Positions 24,481-29,975 of a stretch of 29,975 bases of DNA are shown here, piece after piece (position 1 is the stretch's first letter; the number at the start of each line of letters is the position of its first letter). Origin of the DNA: Bog-532 sp036495425 (lineage in GTDB: Bacteria > Actinomycetota > Actinomycetes > Streptosporangiales > Streptosporangiaceae); the NCBI GenBank assembly GCA_036495425.1, contig DASXMW010000033.1:1-29975 (forward strand). Direction: 5' to 3'. The notes under the pieces are model-generated. The model worked only from the letters and a program-made list of their open reading frames with translations, searched no databases and had not been told where the DNA came from. The position numbers and the translations under genes are program-made.

Positions 24481-25291
24481 GCCCGGAACGGTGGCGGCCC
24501 TGCGCCGCTACCCGGTCAAGTCGATGCTGGGCGAGGACCTGACCGCGGTCCAGCTCACCCCCACCGGCCTGGAAGGCGACCGGTTCGCGGCCGTCATCGA
24601 CCTCCAGACCGGGACCGTGGCCACGGCCAAGCACCCCCGGCTGTGGCGCGGCCTGCTGGCCTTCGCCTCGGAGTGGAACGACGGCTCGCCCCGCATCACC
24701 CTGCCCGGCGGCGGCTCGGTGGCCGTGGCCGACGACCAGGCCGGCCCGCTGCTGTCCGGCCTGCTGCACCGCGACGTCCGCCTGGCCACGGTCCGCCCCG
24801 ACAAGGCCACCATCGGCCGCCCGTCCCCGGAAGACGTGATCGCGGCCGGCGACGACGCCGACGTCCCCTACGAGACCCTCGAGATCGGCCAGGGCACCAC
24901 CGGCACCAACTTCGTCGACTTCGCGCCCGTGCACCTGATCACCACCGCCACCCTGGCCCACGTCGGCCAGGAGCTGATCCGCTACCGCCCCAACCTGGTC
25001 CTCGACCTGCCCGGCGCCGAGCCCTTCGCCGAGAACGACTGGATCGGCCGCACCATCGCCGTCGGCCCGGCCGTGCTCCGCATCATGATCCCGACTCCCC
25101 GCTGCGCGGTCCCCACCCTGTCCCACGGCAACCTGCCCCGCCGCACCAGCGCCGTCCGGACCCTGCTCGAGCACAACCGCATCACCGTCCCCGGCTTCGA
25201 TACCCTCCACCCCTGCCTGGGCGCCTACGCCCAGGTGGAAACCCCCGGCCCCCTCTCCCTGGGCGACCCCGCCGCTCTCCTGCCCACCTGA
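24473..25291 (+). CDS. MOSC domain protein, copy 2
   Basis: Protein of 272 aa, a MOSC_N barrel plus MOSC domain (YcbX/mARC-like). N-terminus 'VAALRRYPVKSMLGEDLTAVQLTPTGLEGDRFAAVID' (5-41) is the family opening. RYRPNLVLDLPG (about 167-178) and 'IPTPRCAVPTLSHG' (about 204-217) mark the MOSC core, with the single Cys as the candidate catalytic residue; unlike copy 1 it lacks the second Cys two residues on. GTG 24473 overlaps the CGNR gene by 8 bases. The stop codon is embedded in the terminator stem. A role in sulfur or Mo-cofactor chemistry, or in reduction of N-oxygenated compounds, is inferred from the family. Confidence 0.9.
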   Translation: MPEPGTVAALRRYPVKSMLGEDLTAVQLTPTGLEGDRFAAVIDLQTGTVATAKHPRLWRGLLAFASEWNDGSPRITLPGGGSVAVADDQAGPLLSGLLHRDVRLATVRPDKATIGRPSPEDVIAAGDDADVPYETLEIGQGTTGTNFVDFAPVHLITTATLAHVGQELIRYRPNLVLDLPGAEPFAENDWIGRTIAVGPAVLRIMIPTPRCAVPTLSHGNLPRRTSAVRTLLEHNRITVPGFDTLHPCLGAYAQVETPGPLSLGDPAALLPT

Positions 25292-25318
25292 CCGGCCCCT
25301 GGCGGTCAGGTGGGCAGG
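25279..25318. terminator. Strong terminator hairpin including the MOSC stop codon
   Basis: CCTGCCCACCTGACCG (25279-25294) and CGGTCAGGTGGGCAGG (25303-25318) are a perfect 16-bp inverted repeat with an 8-base loop. The TGA stop of the MOSC gene (25289-25291) is part of the left arm. It lies between convergent genes and can serve both strands. Confidence 0.85.
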
Positions 25319-25337
25319 GCCCGCGGTGGGAGCCGCG

Positions 25338-26144
25338 CTACTCCCAGCGGAAGAAGCGGCGGGCCAGGTAGCCGAACACCACGGCGTAGGCGGCCAGCAC
25401 CAGCAGGGGAGCCGTGGGCGGGAACTGCCCCTGCATCGAGTCCTGGATGGTCTCGACGGCCGCGCCGAGCGGGGTGTAGTCGCTGATGCCCTGCAGCACC
25501 CCGGGCATCAGCGCCCGCGGCAGCCACAGTCCGGCGAAGAACATCAGCTGGAAGAAGGCCAGCCGCCCGATCACGCTGGCCCCGTTGGCGGTCGGGCTCA
25601 GCGAGGCGATCAGCAGGCCGAGCGGGAACAGCCCGGCCACCGACAGCACGCAGGCCAGGGCCAGGCCGCCGGGGCTGCCCGGGGCCGGCGCCCCGAACGC
25701 CAGCACCCCGGCCCCGAGGATGACCCCGAAGCTGGCCAGCGCCACCGCCAGCTGGATCAGGGCCTGGGCGGCCAGCAGCCAGGACGGCGGGATCGGGGTG
25801 GTCGACAGCCGCCGCAGCACGCCCAGTTCGCGGTACGAGGCCAGCGGGACCGGCAGCCCCATCAGCGCCAGCAGCGCGAGCCCGAACACGATCAGCACCG
25901 GCAGGTAGGCCCCGAACAGGGTCAGCCCGCCCGCGCCCGGCACGGGCCGCCGGAAGGAGGGCAGCTCACCGAAGATGATCAGGAGCAGCACCGGGAGGGC
26001 CAGGCCGCCGATCACCGCGACCGGGCGGCGCCAGGCCAGCCGGGCCTCGTTGAGCGCGATCTTGCCGAAGGCGGTGCGCCGGGCCGGGGCGGGCCAGGCC
26101 CGGCCCGGGCGCCGGGCCGTCGTGGACAGGGTCAGTGAGGTCAT
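25338..26144 (-). CDS. ABC-2 type transporter permease (DrrB-like)
   Basis: Membrane subunit of 268 aa with six predicted helices: 'AVIGGLALPVLLLIIFGELP' (about 43-62), 'LPVLIVFGLALLALMGLPV', 'WLLAAQALIQLAVALASFGVILGAGVLAF', 'ALACVLSVAGLFPLGLLIASL', 'LAFFQLMFFAGLWLPRALMP' and 'LLVLAAYAVVFGYLARRFF'. The stretch 'LGVLRRLSTTPIPPSWLL' is the cytoplasmic coupling region that contacts the ATPase, typical of DrrB-type exporters. Its ATG overlaps the ATPase stop as ATGA (26144-26141). It partners with the ATPase gene to export a hydrophobic compound or lipid-like substrate, not identifiable here. Confidence 0.92.
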   Translation of the reverse strand: MTSLTLSTTARRPGRAWPAPARRTAFGKIALNEARLAWRRPVAVIGGLALPVLLLIIFGELPSFRRPVPGAGGLTLFGAYLPVLIVFGLALLALMGLPVPLASYRELGVLRRLSTTPIPPSWLLAAQALIQLAVALASFGVILGAGVLAFGAPAPGSPGGLALACVLSVAGLFPLGLLIASLSPTANGASVIGRLAFFQLMFFAGLWLPRALMPGVLQGISDYTPLGAAVETIQDSMQGQFPPTAPLLVLAAYAVVFGYLARRFFRWE

Positions 26145-27076
26145 GCCGCCACCCCCTCCGGGCCGAGCTTCCGCCCGGTGAGCCGGACGAAGGCGTCTTC
26201 CAGGCTGGACGATTCGAGCTCGACGTCCCGGGCCGTCACCCCGCCCGCGGCCAGGGTCAGGATCACCGCGTTGACCAGCTCGCCGCGCCCGGTGACCAGC
26301 ACGTGCGGGCCCTCGTGCCGCACCTGCCGGACTTCGGGCAAGGCCGTCAGCAGCTGGTCGTCGAACGGGGCCGACGGCTGGAACCGCACGCTCTGGCCGC
26401 CCCGGGCCTGGGCGGCCAGGCCGGCCGGGGTGTCCAGGGCGATGACCCGCCCGGCGTCGATCAGCGCCACCCGGTCGCAGAGCCGTTCGGCTTCCTCCAT
26501 GAAGTGGGTGACCAGGATGATCGTCACCCCCCGCGCGCGGACCTGCTCGATCAGCGCCCAGGCGTCCCGGCGGCCCCTGGGGTCCAGGCCGGTGGTCATC
26601 TCGTCCAGCACCGCGACCTCCGGGCGGCCGATGAGGGCGAGCGCGACCGACAGCCGCTGCCGCTGGCCGCCGGACAGCGACCGGTAGTAGCCGCGCAGCT
26701 TCCCGGCCAGGCCCAGCACCTCGACCAGGTCGCTGACGTCGGCCGGGTCGCGGTAGAAGGACCGGTACATGTCGAGGATCTCGCCCACCCGCAGCTTGGC
26801 CGGCAGGGCCCCGGCCTGCAGCTGCACCCCGACGACCTCGTGGACCCGGTCCCGGTCGGCCCGTGGGTCCAGCCCCATCAGCCGGACCGTGCCCGCGTCC
26901 GGGGCCCGGAGCCCGATCGCGCACTCGACCGTGGTCGTCTTCCCGGCCCCGTTGGGCCCCAGCACCCCGAAAATCTCGCCCGCCGCCACCGTGAACGACA
27001 CGTCGTCCACCGCGACCACCGGCCCGTACGTCTTGCGCAGGTGCCGGACCGACACCGCTGATTCCTGCTCGCCCAT
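26141..27076 (-). CDS. ABC transporter ATP-binding protein (DrrA-like)
   Basis: ATPase subunit of 311 aa. Walker A GPNGAGKTT (residues 40-48), Q-loop near VVGVQLQAGALP (81-92), signature LSGGQRQR (133-140), Walker B VAVLDEMTTGLD (153-164) and the H-loop His in TIILVTHFMEEAE are all intact. The about 80-residue C-terminal extension (DUF4162-like, 'VRFQPSAPFDDQLLTALPEV...') is typical of DrrA/CcmA exporters. GGAGG lies 6 bases before ATG 27076. First gene of the two-gene exporter operon, divergent from the SPFH gene. Confidence 0.94.
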   Translation of the reverse strand: MGEQESAVSVRHLRKTYGPVVAVDDVSFTVAAGEIFGVLGPNGAGKTTTVECAIGLRAPDAGTVRLMGLDPRADRDRVHEVVGVQLQAGALPAKLRVGEILDMYRSFYRDPADVSDLVEVLGLAGKLRGYYRSLSGGQRQRLSVALALIGRPEVAVLDEMTTGLDPRGRRDAWALIEQVRARGVTIILVTHFMEEAERLCDRVALIDAGRVIALDTPAGLAAQARGGQSVRFQPSAPFDDQLLTALPEVRQVRHEGPHVLVTGRGELVNAVILTLAAGGVTARDVELESSSLEDAFVRLTGRKLGPEGVAA

Positions 27077-27115
27077 GGCGGCCTCCTTCGGTGAGCCCGC
27101 ATCGTCACCATTAAT

Positions 27116-27131
27116 GTGATATCACTATGCT
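27116..27131. promoter_or_regulatory. Palindrome next to the SPFH -10 box
   Basis: GTGATATCAC (27116-27125) is a perfect 10-bp palindrome in the 96-bp divergent region of the ABC and SPFH genes. TATGCT (27126-27131), a TANNNT -10 candidate for the SPFH gene, abuts it. It may be bound by the ribbon-helix-helix protein encoded downstream or by a GntR-type regulator elsewhere. Confidence 0.5.
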
Positions 27132-27172
27132 AGACACGCAATATCAGAGGCGTCAACCGGAGAGTGATGACG

Positions 27173-28102
27173 ATGAGCGCTCAGGTGCCAGCGACCCCGG
27201 GTGGGATCCTGCCTTCGCAGCCGATCACCGAGAGAAAAGGCTGGTCGGCGCCTGGCGTGCCGGTCCTGATCGGCGGCATCGTGGTGCTGCTGGCGGCCGT
27301 CGCGCTGCTCGGGCTCGGAATCGCCCTCAAGGACGGGGCGGTCACCACCACCCTGGTCGTGCTGGCCGTGCTGCTGATCCTGGCCGCGGGGCTGGCCTTC
27401 CGCGGGCTGACCCCGGTCACGCTGGGCCAGGCCCGGGTCGTCCAGCTGTTCGGCCGGTACCGGGGCACGGTCCGCCAGCCCGGCCTGCACTGGGTCAACC
27501 CGTTCGCCGAGCGGCGGCCGGTGTCGACCCGGATCCGCAACCACGAGACCCCGATGGCCAAGGTCAATGACGCCGACGGCAACCCCATCGAGATCGCCGC
27601 GGTCGTGGTCTGGCAGGTGCACGACACGGCCCAGGCCCTCTACTCGGTCGACGCCTTCGTGAAGTTCGTCGCCACCCAGAGCGAGACCGCGGTCCGGCAC
27701 ATCGCGTCCAGCTATCCCTACACCAACGGGGACGGCGCCGAACTGTCGCTGCGCGACAACGCCGACGAGATCACCAGCCGCCTGTCGGCCGAGATCGCGG
27801 CCCGGGTCCAGGCGGCCGGGGTGACGATCATCGAGTCCCGGCTGACCCGGCTGTCCTACGCGGCCGAGATCGCCCAGGCCATGCTGCGCCAGCAGCAGGC
27901 CAGCGCGGTGGTCGGCGCCCGCCAGCGGATCGTCGAGGGCGCGGTCGGCATGGTCCGGCTGGCCCTGCAGCGGCTGGACGAGGAGAACGTGGTCGAACTG
28001 GACGAGGAGCGCAAGGCCGCCATGGTGTCCAACCTGCTGGTGGTGTTGTGCAGCGAGCAGGCGACCCAGCAGGTGGTCAACACCGGCTCCCTCTACCAGT
28101 GA
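27173..28102 (+). CDS. SPFH/Band 7 domain membrane protein
   Basis: Protein of about 309 aa; ATG 27173 is chosen because GGAGAG lies 8 bases upstream, though GTG 27164 and ATG 27167 are in frame. Two N-terminal hydrophobic segments (about 27-47 'VPVLIGGIVVLLAAVALLGL' and 55-72 'TTLVVLAVLLILAAGLAF') anchor it. The SPFH domain follows: GQARVVQLFGRYRGTVRQPG then LHWVNPFAERRPVSTRI, with a C-terminal helical stretch (AEIAQAMLRQQQASAVVGAR). SPFH proteins form oligomeric membrane scaffolds (flotillin/stomatin-like). Its stop overlaps the start of a ribbon-helix-helix gene (GTGA), so the two are coupled. Confidence 0.92.
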   Translation: MSAQVPATPGGILPSQPITERKGWSAPGVPVLIGGIVVLLAAVALLGLGIALKDGAVTTTLVVLAVLLILAAGLAFRGLTPVTLGQARVVQLFGRYRGTVRQPGLHWVNPFAERRPVSTRIRNHETPMAKVNDADGNPIEIAAVVVWQVHDTAQALYSVDAFVKFVATQSETAVRHIASSYPYTNGDGAELSLRDNADEITSRLSAEIAARVQAAGVTIIESRLTRLSYAAEIAQAMLRQQQASAVVGARQRIVEGAVGMVRLALQRLDEENVVELDEERKAAMVSNLLVVLCSEQATQQVVNTGSLYQ

Positions 28103-28314
28103 CGCAGCGCAAGAGCATCCTGCTCCGGCTGGACCCGGCCGTGCACGACGCCCTGGCCCGGTGGGCCGGCGACGAACTGCGCAGCACCAACGCCCAGATC
28201 GAGTTCCTGCTCCGGCGCGCCCTAGCTGACGCCGGCCGGATGCCCGGCACCATCGGGGAGATCCGCCGGCCCGGCCGCCCGCGCCGGACCGGGGACGAGT
28301 CCGGTGGGTCGTAG
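28099..28314 (+). CDS. Small ribbon-helix-helix (Arc-like) DNA-binding protein
   Basis: Protein of 71 aa whose GTG start (28099-28101) overlaps the SPFH stop TGA (28100-28102). The N-terminal strand plus two helices, RKSILLRLDPAVHDALARWA and RSTNAQIEFLLRRAL, is the ribbon-helix-helix fold: the strand KSILLRL inserts into the major groove of DNA, and the helix 'NAQIEFLLRRAL' is the classic Arc/CopG second helix. The tail is basic (RRPGRPRRTG) and resembles an AT-hook. The fold suggests a DNA-binding dimer; alternatively an antitoxin-like partner. Its last 93 bases overlap the end of cbtA on the other strand. Confidence 0.85.
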   Translation: MTQRKSILLRLDPAVHDALARWAGDELRSTNAQIEFLLRRALADAGRMPGTIGEIRRPGRPRRTGDESGGS

Positions 28315-29169
28315 GAACCGGTCCAGCAGGTAGCCGAAGACCAGCGCGATCGTGGTCCAGATCAGCAACTGGTTGAGGATCGAGTACCAGCGGAACTTCC
28401 ACAGCATGTCGGGGCTGAAGCCGGGGTAGACGATCTGCCCGGGCGCGATGGTCTTCCCGCCCGCGTGCAGCGGCGTGGACAAGATGTTGGTGATCGGCTG
28501 CGGGGTCTCGGTGGCGGCCCGGGCGTACCCGAACTGGTTCGCGTGGGCGACGTTGGCGCCCAGGTTGCCCAGCGAGGGCAGCAGCCCGATCAGCACCCCG
28601 TACACGACCAGGAACGCGACCGCCGCCAGCACGATCGCGCCGGTCATCCCGAACCGCGGCATCAGCCGCCGGGCCAGCCAGACGGCCAGGCCGAGCAGGA
28701 CCAGCGAGCCGCCGACCATGGTCAGGTAGAGCTGGGCCCGGGTGGTGATGGTGAACGTGTGGCCGATCGCGGGCGGGTTGGCCGGGTACTTCACGAACGG
28801 CAGCAGGTACACACCACCGAACCCGAACGCCGCGATCATCCAGGCCAGGTTGCGGGGCCGGACCTTGAACCGGCCGTGCAGGCACAGGTAGGCCACGGCG
28901 ATCAGCGCGCCCATGGCCGCCGAGAACGCGATGACCCCGGTGCCGATGCCGACCGTGGACTGGATGGTCCGGGAGAAGATCTCCGGCCCGTCCGGGGCCA
29001 CCGGCCGGCCCGCGGCCTTGTTCAGCAGGGCCAGCCAGCTGTCCCGGCCCGACTCATAGTGGATGGCCTGGTTGATGACGGGTTCGGCGAAGATGCGGGC
29101 GAAGACGAAGCCGAGCACGCCGGCGATGACTCCAGCCAGCGCACCACGCCCGATGATGCGGATTTCCAC
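28222..29169 (-). CDS. cbtA: CbtA family cobalt transporter subunit
   Basis: Membrane protein of 315 aa matching CbtA, the large subunit of a predicted B12-regulated cobalt importer. Hydrophobic segments include 'GALAGVIAGVLGFVFARIFAEPVI' (about 9-32), 'GIGTGVIAFSAAMGALIAVAYL', 'LAWMIAAFGFGGVYLLPFV', 'YLTMVGGSLVLLGLAVWL' and 'GAIVLAAVAFLVVYGVLIGLLP'. The conserved early segment 'FAEPVINQAIHYE' is a family hallmark. The start is GTG 29169, 18 bp behind cbtB; no strong ribosome binding site is seen, so coupling is likely. The last about 26 residues are Pro/Gly/Ala-rich and overlap the ribbon-helix-helix gene antisense. Confidence 0.88.
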   Translation of the reverse strand: MEIRIIGRGALAGVIAGVLGFVFARIFAEPVINQAIHYESGRDSWLALLNKAAGRPVAPDGPEIFSRTIQSTVGIGTGVIAFSAAMGALIAVAYLCLHGRFKVRPRNLAWMIAAFGFGGVYLLPFVKYPANPPAIGHTFTITTRAQLYLTMVGGSLVLLGLAVWLARRLMPRFGMTGAIVLAAVAFLVVYGVLIGLLPSLGNLGANVAHANQFGYARAATETPQPITNILSTPLHAGGKTIAPGQIVYPGFSPDMLWKFRWYSILNQLLIWTTIALVFGYLLDRFLRPTGLVPGPARAAGPADLPDGAGHPAGVS

Positions 29170-29187
29170 CTGTGGTCCCGGCGCCGG

Positions 29188-29421
29188 TCAGTGGCAGGGG
29201 AAGCCGAGGAAGTGCCGCGAGTCGTGCACCCACTCGTGGATGACCATGGTCTTGCCGAACACCGAGGTCATGCCCTCGTCGACGCCGACGAAGTAGTAGA
29301 TGGCCACGGCCAGCAGCACCGTGATGCCCAGGATCACCGCAATCCGGGTGCCGGACAGAGCCTCCGGGGAAACGGTGACTCTCGGCCTGGGGTGGGCGCC
29401 GGGGGCGGGAATCGTCGCCAT
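29188..29421 (-). CDS. cbtB: CbtB domain protein (cobalt transporter small subunit)
   Basis: Protein of 77 aa with one transmembrane helix (RIAVILGITVLLAVAIYYFV) and a short C-terminal metal-binding tail: KTMVIHEWVHDSRHFLGFPC plus a final His. The His/Cys pattern H..W.HD.RH....CH is the CbtB signature. Start at ATG 29421 follows GGAGG; an in-frame upstream start at 29475 would lie within the riboswitch leader. It precedes cbtA in an operon under the cobalamin riboswitch and is presumed to bind cobalt for import. Confidence 0.9.
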   Translation of the reverse strand: MATIPAPGAHPRPRVTVSPEALSGTRIAVILGITVLLAVAIYYFVGVDEGMTSVFGKTMVIHEWVHDSRHFLGFPCH

Positions 29422-29438
29422 GCGGGCGAAGCCTCCTT

Positions 29439-29457
29439 CAGGGATTCTGCGTCCCTG
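29439..29457 (-). promoter_or_regulatory. Hairpin in front of the cbtB ribosome binding site
   Basis: CAGGGA and TCCCTG form a 6-bp stem with a 7-base loop just ahead of the AAGGAGG of cbtB. It is the likely expression platform of the riboswitch, controlling access to the ribosome binding site, but the switching partner is not resolved. Confidence 0.45.
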
Positions 29458-29475
29458 CTCGAAATCGGGTGGCAT

Positions 29476-29585
29476 CGTGACGGCGAAGTGTCTGACTCAC
29501 CGGCCCCGGGGGACCGGCTCACAGTGGCGCGACCGTGCTGGACTTACACCAGCTTCCTCGCGCCGTCACGCACCCGGGACGCTAC
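29476..29585 (-). promoter_or_regulatory. Cobalamin riboswitch controlling cbtBA
   Basis: Transcribed from the minus strand, this leader has the AdoCbl aptamer landmarks in order: GAGGAAGCTGGTGTAAGTCC, then the conserved GCCACTG and, after a CCGG-rich hairpin, a B12 box-like GAGTCAGACAC (29498-29488). The outer arms CGTGACGGCG (29570-29561) and CGCCGTCACG (29485-29476) form a perfect 10-bp closing stem. The gene behind it is a cobalt importer, so high cobalamin should shut off cobalt uptake. It starts 55 bases ahead of the cbtB ATG. Confidence 0.9.
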
Positions 29586-29618
29586 GTGTGAGCCGGCCCT
29601 TCGTCAACCCCGGCCATC

Positions 29619-29975
29619 TCACCCTGGCGGCAGCTTCCCGGTGACGTCGAACCGGCCGGTCCCGTCGACCAGCGTGGCCAGCACGCTGATCCCGGCGATA
29701 CGGTCCGGGCTGACCGCGGTCGGGTCCTCGGCCAGCACCACCAGGTCGGCCAGCCGCCCGGGGGCGATCGTGCCCTTGGTGTCCTCGGCGTGGCTGGCGT
29801 AGGCCGACCCGCTGGTGTAGGCGCCCAGCGCCTGCTCGGCGGTGATGGCTTCGCCGTCGTTGAAGGGCGCCCCCGCGCCGGTGCGCCGGTTCACCATGTC
29901 ACCGATGCCCAGCAGCGGCGCCCCGGCCACCACCGGCCGGTCCGAGCTGCCCGGCAGGACCAGGCCCGCCTCCAG
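29619..29975 (-). CDS. Amidohydrolase family protein, C-terminal part (cut by window edge)
   Basis: The frame is open to the right edge and stops at TGA 29621-29619, so only 118 residues are visible. They fit the end of a YtcJ/amidohydrolase_3-type enzyme: GSSDRPVV with the late metal-site Asp, ITAEQALGAYTSGSAYASHA, the signature GTIAPGRLADLVVLAEDPTA and a final beta strand VLATLVDGTG. Such enzymes hydrolyse amides or imides such as N-acyl or hydantoin-like compounds. Its 3' end is about 35 bases upstream of the cobalamin riboswitch leader, on the same strand. Confidence 0.9.
   Translation of the reverse strand: MEAGLVLPGSSDRPVVAGAPLLGIGDMVNRRTGAGAPFNDGEAITAEQALGAYTSGSAYASHAEDTKGTIAPGRLADLVVLAEDPTAVSPDRIAGISVLATLVDGTGRFDVTGKLPPG

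Noticed and set aside
27125..28885. 586-codon minus-strand frame across the SPFH and RHH genes and part of cbtA
   Set aside because: No domain; it crosses three well-supported genes.

Overview
This 30 kb window is high-GC chromosomal DNA from an actinomycete. The GC-rich third codon positions, frequent GTG/TTG starts, two tail-to-core related SAM-dependent methyltransferases of the DUF574 type, a large MalT-like LuxR regulator next to a DUF4386 membrane protein, and many TetR/MarR-MFS pairs all fit Streptomyces/Streptosporangiales-like bacteria. The genus cannot be fixed from the sequence. I see no tRNA, rRNA, CRISPR array, transposase or phage gene. Both window ends cut genes: a GNAT acetyltransferase at the left and an amidohydrolase at the right.

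Left part (1-6500): the GNAT tail is followed by about 670 bp of gene debris, in which the C-terminal ends of a PIN-domain (VapC-like) toxin and of a VOC/glyoxalase-like protein meet head to head. Next come an intact 918-aa LuxR/MalT ATPase regulator, a small conserved unknown protein, a DUF4386 membrane protein, a strong bidirectional terminator and a convergent MFS transporter.

Middle left (6700-12430): a minus-strand four-gene operon reads MFS exporter, MarR regulator, GNAT acetyltransferase, D-amino-acid oxidase. Its promoter is AT-rich, overlaps a dyad and appears leaderless, so MarR probably represses its own operon; the gene set suggests export plus chemical inactivation of an amine or D-amino-acid-like compound (inference). 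AMP nucleosidase diverges from it, followed by a convergent SAM methyltransferase and, behind that, a Tat-exported M28 peptidase with a C-terminal FN3-like domain.

Middle right (14180-22500): a cyclase/kynurenine-formamidase-like protein and a MOSC protein are almost contiguous, followed by a second DUF574 methyltransferase. A divergent cupin/TetR pair is bracketed by two 72-bp direct repeats (68/72 identical) that carry the methyltransferase tail and the tail of the next TetR gene, so this pair looks like a later insertion or a product of tandem duplication. A TetR/FAD-monooxygenase divergent pair shares a perfect 14-bp palindrome, and an MFS-TetR operon converges on it.

Right part (22500-29975): a DUF1275 membrane protein with a likely leaderless promoter, an alpha/beta-hydrolase remnant, a CGNR zinc-finger regulator overlapping a second MOSC gene, and a very strong terminator containing the MOSC stop codon. 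Then comes a two-gene ABC exporter divergent from an SPFH/Band 7 membrane protein that is translationally coupled to a small ribbon-helix-helix protein. The tail of the latter overlaps, antisense, the end of cbtA. The cbtB-cbtA cobalt-uptake genes sit behind a recognisable cobalamin riboswitch.

The best leads for something new are the SPFH-RHH coupled pair, the MFS-MarR-GNAT-DAO operon, the duplicated junction around the cupin/TetR pair, and a recurring arrangement of a -10 box placed exactly six bases before an ATG, which predicts leaderless mRNAs.
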